Assembly: GCF_000024025.1 (NCBI RefSeq)
Contig: NC_013131.1
Span: 4,340,001 to 4,404,000, forward strand
Direction of reading: 5' to 3'
DNA: 64,000 nucleotides
Source: Catenulispora acidiphila DSM 44928
Lineage (GTDB): Bacteria; Actinomycetota; Actinomycetes; Streptomycetales; Catenulisporaceae
A program made the translations under genes and the position numbers. The notes beneath the pieces were generated by a model. The model did not search any database. It worked only from the letters and a program-made list of their open reading frames with translations, and was not told the origin of the DNA. Positions 33,128 to 43,046 of this stretch are shown piece by piece. The stretch's first letter is position 1. Every line of letters begins with the position of its first letter.

Positions 33128-36013
33128 TCAAGCGGATCCAGCCTTTTCGAGCGAGATCTCTTCCGGCGCCGTGAGGCCCTCCGCATTTCTCGCGATCGGC
33201 ACGAATGATTGAACGGCTCCAGCGCTCGGAAATGCATCTGCCGTTTTGCCGAATGTCTTTACGAAGCCGCTTAGTCGTGGAAGGTGATCGGATTCTTCAG
33301 CGACCCTAGCGTGTGGAAATGGCGGGCGAGCCACTCGTACGCGAAGTTGGATGATGGTCGCGAGCTGCCGAGTGGGGTGGTGTCGTCCTCGAGCATCGGC
33401 AGGTGGCAGGCGGTTCGTGATCCCGGGCGCGGGCCTTGGGGCCGGTGCCAGTACGGCCAGCTTCCGAGTGAGGTTTCGGCTCGAAGTTCGACGGGCCCGG
33501 GTATGCGGGTCGTGGCTGGGGTCCTGGACCCAGGCGAAGTTCAGGCCGACCGGGTGGTGGTGGGTGCCGGGGGTAGGTGATCGTGCCCTCGACGCGCGCG
33601 GGCAGGAGGCTGTTAAGCCGGAGGGCCGGCCCGAAGCCCGGGAGTTTTCCACCAGGTCGCGGTATCCGGCGATCGCTTCGATGAGGATCTCCGCAGTGGT
33701 CGAGACGGCGAGTTCGGTGGAGTACCCCTGCCAGCGCAACCGCCGTCCCGCAGGGAGATCGCTGCAGGTGCTCGCCGTCCGGTCTGCCACTGCTCGTTCA
33801 GCCAGATGACGTCCGGCGACTTGGATGTGTAGCCGCCGCGCTGCCCGGTGGAGGAGACGCTGGTGTTCACCGTCTCCATCATCGGGGCGACCTTCTCGCG
33901 GAGTGCATCGAGCGGGATCGTGTCGCGTCCCAGCTGCACTCCGGCGTCGCTGATGGCCAAGCTCGCGAGGATTCACAGGCGCTCGTGGTTGATGCGGGTG
34001 CCGGCCGAGGTGGGCAGGGCCTGGCGTTGGATCACCTCGGTGAGGGTCTTCAGGATACGGTTGCGGTCCCAGTGCCATCGGCCGTAGTCGCCGCAGGGTT
34101 CGGTGAACATCTGCGAGGCACGCCACCCGCCGGGGCGAAGGTCGCGCAGGTGGGTGAAGTCCGGTAGCGAGACCATCGCGGGGATGGTCTGGCCCCAGTG
34201 CTCTGGCAGAGTCATGTATCCGGAGGCGAGGTGCGTGCCCCATTGCACGAGGCGGTCCTCGCTATGGTGTGCCAGCGGCGTGGCCAAAGAGCCGTAGCCG
34301 TCGAGCAGCGCCTGGAGCGCTTCGCGCAGCCACAGCCCGGCGGCAATCGCCGAGTCGGCCTGAGTGTCGCTGCTCGTGCCGGGTCCTCCGGCGTTTCGAT
34401 CCAGGTTCGACGGGGCTTCGTGAGAGCCAGCGTTGGCGTTCCGGCAGGTGGCCTCCGGCTCGATCTCGTCGAGGATCCAGGACAGCGCTGCCGGATTGGT
34501 GCAGGCTACTCGGCACAGCGGCTGCTCCCGCTCAGCCGAATCCGGGCAGGTGGCGACCGCGGATGCGATTGAGTAGCGCCAGGAGGGGAAGGAGTCGCGG
34601 CTGGCAGCGGCTTCGATCTCGAAGGTGCCGGATGAGATCGCCGGTGCGCCGAAGTGCTGCTCGAAGACCGGGAGCGCGAAGCTCAAACTGCCGTCGTGCT
34701 CCACGACGAGCCGGGTATCGGTCAGCTGCCAGACCTGCGCCTCGTTTCGATCGCGGTCGGCGGTACCGGCTCCTGCGCTTGCAAGTCAAGACGCCCAATC
34801 GGGACAGCGCTTGCCACACGCCGCGCTCGGCCGGCGCCTCTGGATGATGGTCTTCGGGTGGTCGTGCAGCAGTTGCAGCCGGGTCACGTCCGCGTCCTGA
34901 CCCGACGCCAGTCGGGTAGCCAGCGCCAGGATCGTCAGAGGCCGCCGCAGCAGGTCGGTCGTCTCGGTGTTCCGCTGCCGCCATGGCAGCTCACTGTCGG
35001 ATGCGATCTTCATCAGCTGTGCGTCGCGCTCCACAGTCCACGCTTCGACGTCCAGACAGACGGTGCAGTCCGTCGCGCCGTGCCCGGCTGGGTGGTTGCG
35101 AGGATGGCGGCCTTCGGCCACACGCTGACCATCTCGCGGGCCTCACACACAGCCGTTCGGCGTCGACTGGATCGATCCGATCCAGATCATTCAGCACCAC
35201 CCGGCACACAGCCCTCGAGTCCTGACCCAGCCGAAACCGGACCGTTTCTTCCACGCCATTCTTCGCCTCACGCGCCTCAAACCAAACTGGGACGGACACC
35301 GCGTCATCGTCGCGTGCCTGCTGAACTCCCTCATCGAGCCAACGTGCCGCCTGCTCTGTCTTGCTGGCGCCCATCGGGGTGACAAGAATCCGCAGTTGCC
35401 CGGCCAGCACGGCCACGACGCCGTCCGGCAGCTCTCTTATCCATCGCGGCACCTGCTCAACCCGATCGGGCGCCACGGCTTCGAGGCGCTCGACACGCGC
35501 GGCGTGCAGGCGGCGGTCGACAAGATCAAGCGCCTCGGTTTGGGGCGCTGGCGAGGTGAGAACGGCAGCCGGTCCGCAATTGCGTCCGCGACATCCTCAG
35601 GGGTGAATGAGGTCCGGGCGACCTCGGCGGCCTGCTCATCGGTCATGTTCCAGCCTTGCCGGAGGCGCTGATGCTCGTCGCGCTGAGCCTGCTTCCACTG
35701 CCGCAGCATCGGCTCGGGAAAGTCGTCGGGCGTGTCGTCGATCTCGGAATCGTGCGGGATGCACAGCAGAAGGAGGCTTCCCGGGCTGCGGTTCTCCTCG
35801 TTAGACATGGCGCCGTTCCACTGCGGACCGCCTTCGCCGCGGGCGTGGGTGTGGGCGATGCGGATGTTCAGCTGAGTCTTGCCAGACTCGAAGTTCTGGC
35901 TCGCGACATTCGGGTTCCGCGCAGCGGAACGAGGTTCCGTGGAGCTGCTTGACCGTTCCCGGCGGCGGCTTCGGATGCTCGATCGGCTTGTTGGATGCCG
36001 CGTTCTTCGCCAC
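33128..36013 (-). pseudogene. HNH-like/NACHT NTPase conflict gene, multiply frameshifted
   Basis: Reading from GTG 36013 with at least five frame changes gives one recognisable protein. Order: GTVKQLHGTSFRCAEPECREPELRVW plus RIAHTHARGEGGPQWN...LLLLCIPHDSEID, an HNH-type treble-clef domain; then LRILVTPMGASKTEQAARWLDEG, a P-loop where the usual GxGK[ST] reads GASKT; Walker-B-like CRVVLNDLDRIDP; TTDLLRRPLTILALATRL; and a helical sensor half to about 33128. Similar intact actinobacterial genes combine an HNH effector with a NACHT NTPase. Frame changes occur near 35890, 35560, 35170, 34800 and 33780. The gene is dead unless the sequence is in error. Confidence 0.6.
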
Positions 36014-36259
36014 CTCTCCATCGTCGCAGGCGCCGCCCACGGCAGCTGCTGGTCAGTCGTCAGCGGTCAGGCGCTGGCGTTGAGGCATGCCGATCTGACG
36101 CCGCCATGGTCAGCCCTAGCCGAGCGAGATGGGGCGGTGGCTGGCAGGGGTTTCCCTCCGGCGAGGTAACGGGACTACAGAAAGACGGAGGCTAGGTATG
36201 GTGGTCTCCAGCGAACCTGCTGCGCACGGCCAGGAGATACAGCGATCCAGGGGGGTTCG
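36014..36259. promoter_or_regulatory. Divergent intergenic region before the CHAT operon
   Basis: It separates the minus-strand NACHT relic from the plus-strand CHAT operon and should carry the operon promoter. A GGGGGG ribosome-binding run lies just before ATG 36260. I found no convincing -35/-10 pair. Confidence 0.35.
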
Positions 36260-36568
36260 ATGAGCACGGAGGCACAGAACCAGGATCCTGCGTCCGAGGT
36301 GTCTGCGGCGGTCGCGGCACAGTCGGGTTCCGTCGCACAGTGGACGGGAGCAGCGCAGACCGTTGCCAAGCAGGCGTCAGAGCCCAAAGTCGCGACTGAG
36401 ACTGCAGTGGTGGCCGACGCTGCTGCGGAGGCAGGTTCGCGAGGCGCGCTTAGGACGGCAAAGCCTACGTTTGAGATCACCTTTGAATTGCGGAGAAGGG
36501 CTCTCGACCGGCCCGTTCGCGAGCCGGATGCGGCCGACGGCGACGACGCACAGCCGGACCAGCGATGA
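36260..36568 (+). CDS. Small Ala/Glu-rich low-complexity protein, first gene of the CHAT operon
   Basis: 102 residues with no predicted fold: Ala, Glu, Gln, Ser and Thr rich at the start and charged at the end (FEITFELRRRALDRPVREPDAADGDDAQPDQR). The ATG at 36260 follows GGGGGG by 6 nt, and its stop overlaps the membrane-protein start (ATGA at 36565), so it is translated with the operon. I do not recognise it. As the first gene beside a CHAT protease it could be a protease substrate, an inhibitor of the membrane protein or a sensor adaptor. Confidence 0.6.
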   Translation: MSTEAQNQDPASEVSAAVAAQSGSVAQWTGAAQTVAKQASEPKVATETAVVADAAAEAGSRGALRTAKPTFEITFELRRRALDRPVREPDAADGDDAQPDQR

Positions 36569-37143
36569 CCGACATCTCACAGGCCGATCAGGCTTCCCTC
36601 TCCACCTCGACTACACCGGCGGGACCGGATTCGGCTGCGTCTGCGCTCGCACGAGCGAACGGGGCGATCGCTGAGTTCATCGGGCAGCAGGTCGAGTTGG
36701 AGCGAGTGCAGCGCGAGTCGTTGGAGACACGGGCACGGGCGGTCATCACCACGTCGGGCGGGATGGTTACCATCCTGCTCGCACTTGCCGGGCTTGCGGC
36801 GAAAAGCGGGACGCAGGTACTGCCGCATGGCGCTCGCGACTGTGCTGCAGCGGCAGTGGTCGGGTTCGTGCTCTCGTCGATGGCGGCGATGTTGCCCTCC
36901 TGGCCTCGGCGGACGCTGCTGGTCAGTACGGACTCGATGGACGAGGCGCTGCGGCAAGTGGGTCAGATGGCCGAAGAAGACCTTGCGCGCGCCTTCTGCG
37001 CCGCGCGTGTCCGTCATATCGCGATCGCCCGGGACATCAGCGACAGGATGGCTGGCCTGCTGCAAGTGGCGCTGGGTGTGCAGTTGCTCGCCGTTGCACT
37101 GCTGGCGACTGCAACCTTCTGGACGGTTCTGTTCGCACGCTGA
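36565..37143 (+). CDS. Three-helix membrane protein, probable effector of the CHAT system
   Basis: 192 residues. A helical N-terminal region (LARANGAIAEFIGQQVELERVQRESLETRAR, ~27-57) precedes transmembrane helices at about 58-79 and 92-112. A soluble helical stretch (DSMDEALRQVGQMAEEDLARAFCAARVRHIAIARD) leads to a third helix at ~167-190. The layout recalls SLATT-type and other 2-3 TM effectors of bacterial conflict systems, which damage the membrane when activated. It overlaps the small gene by 4 nt and lies 27 bp before the CHAT gene. Topology is seen by eye; the effector role is inferred from context. Confidence 0.65.
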   Translation: MTDISQADQASLSTSTTPAGPDSAASALARANGAIAEFIGQQVELERVQRESLETRARAVITTSGGMVTILLALAGLAAKSGTQVLPHGARDCAAAAVVGFVLSSMAAMLPSWPRRTLLVSTDSMDEALRQVGQMAEEDLARAFCAARVRHIAIARDISDRMAGLLQVALGVQLLAVALLATATFWTVLFAR

Positions 37144-37170
37144 CCTAGCTCGAATCGAAGGTGGCTCCGG

Positions 37171-40100
37171 ATGGATATGGGCGCGGGTCTGGGTGACAGC
37201 CATTCGGCGGTGCTGCAGATCGACGGCGGGCTGGTGCGTTTCAAGGCCGGCGCGGGGTCCGTCGCGCAAGAGCACAGTGGCCTGACGTACCGCGCGCGTG
37301 AAGCGCTTCGGGAGCTGCGGGAGCTCCGCCAAGGCACCGATGCGGTGTGGTGGGAGCTCGGGCTCGGGCTCGGGGAATCCTTTCTGGACGGGCCGGTCGG
37401 GGTTGCGCTGGCGGCCGAGCTCGGGCGCGCTGCGCAGACCGAAGTACCGTTGCGGCTCGCGCTTGACATCGCCGAGCCAGCATTGGTGAACGTGCCGTGG
37501 GAAGCAATGGTGCTCCCGGAGAGGTGTGATCGGTCGCGGCGACAGATCCCGCTGGCGCATGACAGTGCGGTGCAGGTTTTCCGGCTCGTGGAACAGGAGT
37601 CTGCGACGGGGACGGCGGTCAGAGCGACACCCGGAGTGGTAGGCAGGACCGCAGGCGGCGTTGCCGGCGGGCCGGCAAGGCTGCCGCGGGATGCCGGATC
37701 AAACGGAGCGCCGCTGGAGGTGTTGGTGGCAATCGCGTTCCCGGAGCGCAGCGGGCTGGACCGGCTGGACTACGAACGGGAGCTTGTGCTGGTCCAGCGG
37801 GCGATGCGGCCGGCGATTGAGACTGGCATGGTGTCGCTGCGGCTACTCACATGGGGGACTGCGGACTCGATCGGCGCCGCGCTGCGTGAGCGGCCTGCAG
37901 ACATCCTGCACATCTCGTGCCACGCCGCGCCGGGCGTCCTCGCTCTGGAGACGGTCGACGGTGAAGAGGACTTCGTGGACGCCGGGACGCTGGTCTCGCG
38001 AGTGTTCCCGCAGGACCGACCAGTCCCGATGGTTGTGCTGGCGGGCTGTTCCAGCGCGCTGGGCACGGTGGACGACGTACAGGGGCCACTACCTGGCCTG
38101 GCTCACGCGCTCGTGGCTCGAGGAGTCGACGCGGTGGTGGCGATGACCGCGGACATCTCGGACGACTGTGCCGTCGAGTTCACTGCGGGACTATATGCGA
38201 CGCTGGCGCAGGATCCAACGTTGGCGCCGCTAGACGTCGTGACCCAGACCCGGGCTGCATTGGCACCTTTGCCACCGCGCGAGCCGGGGATGACGGAGCC
38301 GCAACAAGAACCGGCCCGAGAACGGGGGCGAGAGCAGGCTGACAGAAACGGCCGAGAGGCGAGGACGACGCTGATTCCAGCCTTGTTCCTCAACTCGGCG
38401 GGGGTCGGGCTGAGGAATGTGCAGGCTGGGAGTGCTTCCGTGCCCGGGGCGGCGTCAGAGCCGGGGCTAGGATCTGGGGTTGGGTTCGGCGCAGGACTGC
38501 GGGCCAGCTCGCGCTCGGAAGTCTTGGGTGGGTGGAATGAGGGCTCTGGCTTTGTCGGGCGGCGCACGGAGCTGCGCGGTCTTCTGCGTATCTTGCGGTC
38601 GGATCTGCCGCGTGTGATCTTGTTCGGGATGACCGGGATCGGCAAGAGCGCGCTGGCCGCTGAGCTCATTACGCTCCTCGACCCGGGGGCGTGGGTGGTC
38701 GTGCCCCTGGATGCAGGGGCGGCTGCGGACAGTGTGGTCAGCACTCTGCTTGGGGTGTTAAACAGGGTTGGCGCGTTGGGCAATCCGATGCTCGAGTCCT
38801 GGCTTTCCGATCCGGATACGCCATGGATCAGGCGTCTGGATCTCGTAAGTGAGAACGTGCTGCCGCACACCCGCGTGCTGCTGATGGTTGATGGGGTCTC
38901 CTGTTCAGGCGATCCGGCGACGGGAGCGTACGCAGCAGAGCCTGCGGAGCTGGGTTGGTTTCTGGACGCTTGGTCGCGACTCGGGCCGAACGCGGGGCTA
39001 CTCGTCACGTGTCGTCATCCGATTTCATTCGAGACGCGTGGTAGGAAGCTGGTGCAGCATTGTCTACTCGGGCCGTTGTCGGCGTCCGACACGCAGACTT
39101 TTCTCTATCAGCATGCGCCGCAGCGGAGTGCTCTGTTCGCGAAGCTGCCCGATGCTGGGTTACTCGGCGGCCATCCTGCAGCGCTTGGGCTCGTCGCGAA
39201 TGCCGTGCGCAACGCCCAGGACCCGACCGCGCTGAGCCCAGAGGTGATCCATCATGCGCTGAACGAGACAGCGCCGGCTCTCGACGAGGTCTTCGAGCTG
39301 TTCGCGGGCCTCGATGCCGGGCATCCAGTGCGCCAGCTGCTTGTTGGCGCGTCGGTATACCGGGGGCCGGTACGGCGTGAGGCCTTGGAGCAGCAGCTTG
39401 CCTTGACGGATCAAGCTGCTACGAATCCGGAGCGCACGACGCGGCTGACCGTAGCCTTGGAGAATGTTCTGCGCGAGGCCCAGACCGAGGACGTATCCGA
39501 GCTGTGGTGGGAGGATGGAGAGCCGTTACAATTCTCTGAAACGCTGCTCGCGGACCTCGAGGATGCACAGCGACCAGTCGTAGATCCGTCATTCCCTGAG
39601 GTGCTACGTAGCGCGCTGGGCACCGGACTCATCTTCGGGTCTTATGACAACCGGTCCGGAGTGGAGAATCAGAACGGAGCGGACGACGGAAACGAGGCGA
39701 ACCGCGAGCCGTTCAAGGTTCATCCATGGGTGGCCGCGCAGATTAGTGCGCTGGCCGACCAGGCTGAGGTGGACGCCGCTCGCCGCCGGGCTGCGTCCTA
39801 CTGGCGCCGCCGACTGAACATGGACCTGGCGCGCGGGCACCTGCCGTCGCTAAGCGAAGACGCTGAGCGTCTGTTGGAGCAGTTCGACGCTCTAGGCGAC
39901 ATGGCCGCAGCCAAGGAGCCGCTGCTGAGATCGGTGAGCCTGGCGTACCTGCGCGGGACCGGGGGCTACGAGCAGTTGCGAGAGCGTTGCGAGCTGGGCC
40001 TCGCGCACCTGCCGCTCGAACCGAAAGAGACCGTGGTGTTGCTGCTCCTGCACAGTGTCGCCTGCTACGCGATGGGTGACGAGGCCACAGGGGCGTGCAG

Positions 40101-42381
40101 CAGCGAACGAGCTGTCGAGGCAGCACGGAGCCTGCCCATGAACTCGCCCACTCGAGTGCAGACCGTCATCATGCATACACGCAACCTACTGAGACTGCCG
40201 CAACGGGCCGGCGAAGTCGCGACACTCATCGATGAGGCTGCGGAGGGCGCACGGGCCTGCGGATACGACCTCCTGGATGGAGCCGTTGACCATCTGCGGG
40301 CGATGCTGGCAGTCAGGCGCCAACAATTCGACGAATGCGACCAGTTCGCTCGCGCGGCCTTGCACACGGTCGCCGGGGTCGCACCTATCTGGTACACCCG
40401 GGCGGTGCAGTGGGAGGACGTCGTGGACCTCTCCGAGGCGTTGAGGTTGGGCGAGTTGGCCGGGGCGGCAAGTGATCAGGCCATCCTGGCGGAAGGCCTC
40501 GGGATCGCCGCCGACACAGCCGAACTGGGCTGCCTCGGCCTGTGCGCCGCCATAGCGCTGGAGCGCGGCCGGCTCGATGAAGCGGCCGCGTTCATGGACA
40601 GGGCACGGCAAGTGGCCGACCGCACTCCTCTACCCGGCCAGCTTCCGCCGATTTACGCCCTAGACTCGACCATCGCCCTGCTCCAAGGCGATATCTCTCG
40701 GGCCGGAGAGCTGTGCCGAGCCGGTGTGACCTCGGCTCGGGCGTTCGATGACCGAGTGAGCGAGACCCGGTGCCTTAACCTGCTGGGCCAGATCGCCATG
40801 CACGGCGGCCAGGCGAACACCGCGCTGCGCGAATTCGGCGCGGCGTACGCCTGCGGAATCGGCACCGTGGCGGACGACCAGGCCAGGGTCTCAGCAGTGT
40901 TCTGCGCCTTCGTCTACACGACGATGGAGGATCCGCGTGCGCGGGACTGGCTGGACAAGGTCGGCGACACGCTGCCCACTGATCCGGGGGCAAACTCCCT
41001 CGCACAGTACATGATCGGCCAAACCGCCCTGGTCGAGGGCGACTTTGCAACAGCCACGCGGCACGCGCAGGACATGCTCCGCGTCATCGAAGAGGGCGAC
41101 TATCCTCAGATCTCTTGCATGGGGAAGCTGCTACTAGCGCAATGCGCCGCCGGGCGCGACGACTGGGACGCCGCTGGAGAACTGTTCAGCGAGGCGATCG
41201 ACGCCTCCGAGGTATGCGACCAGCCTTTGCTAAGGTTCGACGTGCTGCTCAGCGGAATCGAGATGGTCCTCACGATCGACGAGCCGGTGAGTGTTGGCGA
41301 CCTCGACGCGCTCGATGAGATGGCGCAGGAGGCAGAGGCGATTGCGCAGGGGGCGGATGCGCCAGGACTGATCGCCCGGGTCTTGCAGGCCCGGCAACTG
41401 ATCAGGGGCCGCAGACGCGGCCCGCTAGGGTCCGGCTTTGCCGGTCCGCTGCTCAGGGCGAGCCGTGATGTCGGGGACGCGGAGGCCGTCGAGAACGCAA
41501 TCGTGGCGCAGTTCCACGAGGCGCTCAACGCTGAGCGGTTTGAGGAGGCCTCGGAGCACCTGGCGTGGCTCAAGTCGGTCGTCGAGGCCGGCAACGAGGG
41601 CAAAAGGCTCTTGCTCGGGTTGATGGAGGCCTCGCTTGACCTCGAACAAGGGCGTCTCACCGAAGCCGAGGAGCGTATGCTGCAGGTCTACGCCGCAGCC
41701 GACGCGGGCGGACCGGACATAGCCGAACTCGCCGCGATGGCTGCGGGCCTGCTGGCCGCGATGGCCGCAGAGACCTCGGATCTCCACAAGGCAGAATGCT
41801 GGCAGGCGACTGCGTTAAGGCATCTAATCACGGGCACCGCAGAGTGGTACCAGGAACTCGACGGGTTGAAAGATATGGCCGAGGAACGCGCGGCAGCCGA
41901 CCCCGCCGCCTGGTGGCAGAACCTGGAAGCGATCGCCGACGACGCTGTGGCCCGTCACCCCGCGCTTCCCGACCTCGCCGCGGCGGTCCACCAGATCTTG
42001 GCCAAGATCGCGGATGACCACGGGCCCGCAGCACAGCGGGAACGCTGGCTGCGGCAGGCGTTAAGTCTGTGGCCGACGGACGTGCCGGAGCACTCCGATT
42101 ACGGGCCCCGGGCGACCAGGCACGCTTTGGCCCGGCTGCTCGCGCGCGACGAGGAGACCCTCGACGAGGCGACCTCGCTATTGATCTACAACCTGTGCCG
42201 TTCCGAGGAGGACGGAAGCGGCTACCACGACCCATTCGACGAACTTCTTCTCGGCGTGCTGCGGCAGTACTGGGGCGAACCGGTATTTGCTGCGAAGCTT
42301 GCCACGCAGGCAGACGCCGAGCAGCAGGCTCGGATTCTCGCCGCCACGAGTGACTGGGGAAGTGCTTCCGACCAGATGTAA
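37171..42381 (+). CDS. CHAT protease-STAND NTPase-TPR protein
   Basis: 1736 residues. The CHAT caspase-like domain spans about 60-420: LVNVPWEAMVLPER, catalytic His251 in ILHISCHAAPG and Cys293 in VVLAGCSSALG. The NTPase begins FVGRRTELRGLLRIL with P-loop GMTGIGKS (486-493), Walker B LLMVDGVS (~570) and LLVTCRHP. A winged-helix-like linker is followed by roughly 850 residues of TPR-like helix pairs (880-1730). STAND NTPases with TPR tails act as sensors that oligomerise and switch on the attached effector, here a protease. The intact dyad says it can cleave. The gene has five TTA codons (about 38758, 39157, 39526, 41814, 42061), rare in such DNA. It is the last gene of the operon. Confidence 0.85.
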   Translation: MDMGAGLGDSHSAVLQIDGGLVRFKAGAGSVAQEHSGLTYRAREALRELRELRQGTDAVWWELGLGLGESFLDGPVGVALAAELGRAAQTEVPLRLALDIAEPALVNVPWEAMVLPERCDRSRRQIPLAHDSAVQVFRLVEQESATGTAVRATPGVVGRTAGGVAGGPARLPRDAGSNGAPLEVLVAIAFPERSGLDRLDYERELVLVQRAMRPAIETGMVSLRLLTWGTADSIGAALRERPADILHISCHAAPGVLALETVDGEEDFVDAGTLVSRVFPQDRPVPMVVLAGCSSALGTVDDVQGPLPGLAHALVARGVDAVVAMTADISDDCAVEFTAGLYATLAQDPTLAPLDVVTQTRAALAPLPPREPGMTEPQQEPARERGREQADRNGREARTTLIPALFLNSAGVGLRNVQAGSASVPGAASEPGLGSGVGFGAGLRASSRSEVLGGWNEGSGFVGRRTELRGLLRILRSDLPRVILFGMTGIGKSALAAELITLLDPGAWVVVPLDAGAAADSVVSTLLGVLNRVGALGNPMLESWLSDPDTPWIRRLDLVSENVLPHTRVLLMVDGVSCSGDPATGAYAAEPAELGWFLDAWSRLGPNAGLLVTCRHPISFETRGRKLVQHCLLGPLSASDTQTFLYQHAPQRSALFAKLPDAGLLGGHPAALGLVANAVRNAQDPTALSPEVIHHALNETAPALDEVFELFAGLDAGHPVRQLLVGASVYRGPVRREALEQQLALTDQAATNPERTTRLTVALENVLREAQTEDVSELWWEDGEPLQFSETLLADLEDAQRPVVDPSFPEVLRSALGTGLIFGSYDNRSGVENQNGADDGNEANREPFKVHPWVAAQISALADQAEVDAARRRAASYWRRRLNMDLARGHLPSLSEDAERLLEQFDALGDMAAAKEPLLRSVSLAYLRGTGGYEQLRERCELGLAHLPLEPKETVVLLLLHSVACYAMGDEATGACSSERAVEAARSLPMNSPTRVQTVIMHTRNLLRLPQRAGEVATLIDEAAEGARACGYDLLDGAVDHLRAMLAVRRQQFDECDQFARAALHTVAGVAPIWYTRAVQWEDVVDLSEALRLGELAGAASDQAILAEGLGIAADTAELGCLGLCAAIALERGRLDEAAAFMDRARQVADRTPLPGQLPPIYALDSTIALLQGDISRAGELCRAGVTSARAFDDRVSETRCLNLLGQIAMHGGQANTALREFGAAYACGIGTVADDQARVSAVFCAFVYTTMEDPRARDWLDKVGDTLPTDPGANSLAQYMIGQTALVEGDFATATRHAQDMLRVIEEGDYPQISCMGKLLLAQCAAGRDDWDAAGELFSEAIDASEVCDQPLLRFDVLLSGIEMVLTIDEPVSVGDLDALDEMAQEAEAIAQGADAPGLIARVLQARQLIRGRRRGPLGSGFAGPLLRASRDVGDAEAVENAIVAQFHEALNAERFEEASEHLAWLKSVVEAGNEGKRLLLGLMEASLDLEQGRLTEAEERMLQVYAAADAGGPDIAELAAMAAGLLAAMAAETSDLHKAECWQATALRHLITGTAEWYQELDGLKDMAEERAAADPAAWWQNLEAIADDAVARHPALPDLAAAVHQILAKIADDHGPAAQRERWLRQALSLWPTDVPEHSDYGPRATRHALARLLARDEETLDEATSLLIYNLCRSEEDGSGYHDPFDELLLGVLRQYWGEPVFAAKLATQADAEQQARILAATSDWGSASDQM

Positions 42382-42557
42382 CGCACGGCCGCCGCGTTGC
42401 GCGCCGACCTTGCGCCTGCCGAGAACTGTATCCGCGCAGGTCAACAATGCACGGGATTGGTTGTCGGTGCCCGGTCGGTGATGTGCCCCGGGTTCTGTGG
42501 AGTCGGGATGCTGGACAATCGTTCTTCCACCAGGCTTGAAGGCTACTGCTCCGTAGT

Positions 42558-42850
42558 TGGCCTGAGGGTGCCGACAATCCCTGCGAGCTGGGATGATGCC
42601 ATACCGTGGGGTTTAAGCTGATCTATCTGGTCGTGACCCGGATGTTCTCGTGGCTGTGGTTGGCCGAGCGAGATTCGGCGGCGAAGGACGTCGAGATCCT
42701 GATGCTGCGGCATCAGCTTGCCGTCGCACAGCGTCGTGATCCGCGTATGGCACGAAAGCTGACCTGGGCCGATCGGGCGTGGCTGGTGTTGCTGGCCGGG
42801 CTGCTCCCCCGTGGCCTGTGGGTTCGACAACTCCGCCAGCGGCTTGAGCT
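42558..42850 (+). pseudogene. 5' fragment of an IS transposase gene, second copy
   Basis: It opens with GGCCTGAGGGTGCCGACAA, as at 27552, and encodes FKLIYLVVTRMFSWLWLAERDSAAKDVEILMLRHQLAVAQRRDPRMARKLTWADRAWLVLLAGLLPRG. After about 42835 the homology ends and the frame closes. About 280 bp are related to the 27552 copy but clearly diverged. It is the N-terminus of an rve-type transposase with no catalytic part. Confidence 0.7.
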
Positions 42851-42887
42851 GGGCCGATGTGGGTTGCGCCCACCTCGTCGTGGATGA

Positions 42888-42980
42888 TCGTCAGTGTGTC
42901 CCAGCGCCTTGTGTACTTGATGTTCGTCCGGATCCTTGACTGGCTGGTGCTGCTGACTCGCAGTGACGCGGCCAAGAACG
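42888..42980 (+). pseudogene. Start of an IS481/IS3-like integrase gene
   Basis: About 30 residues (MIVSVSQRLVYLMFVRILDWLVLLTRSDAAKNA) match the usual N-terminus preceding [14 protein letters not shown] in this transposase type. The body of that type occurs without its own start at 46313. After 42980 the sequence is unrelated. Either the same element was split by rearrangement or these are two separate relics. Confidence 0.55.
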
Positions 42981-43046
42981 CCATGTGGACGATCGCGTAT
43001 TTCCCTGAGGCTGCGATCACGCAATTCCCCAGGTCCCCGCTGTGAA

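Noticed and set aside
36565-37143. Reading the CHAT-linked membrane protein as a bacterial gasdermin
   Set aside because: It has hydrophobic transmembrane helices and is shorter; gasdermins are ~260-residue, mostly beta proteins without classic membrane helices before activation.
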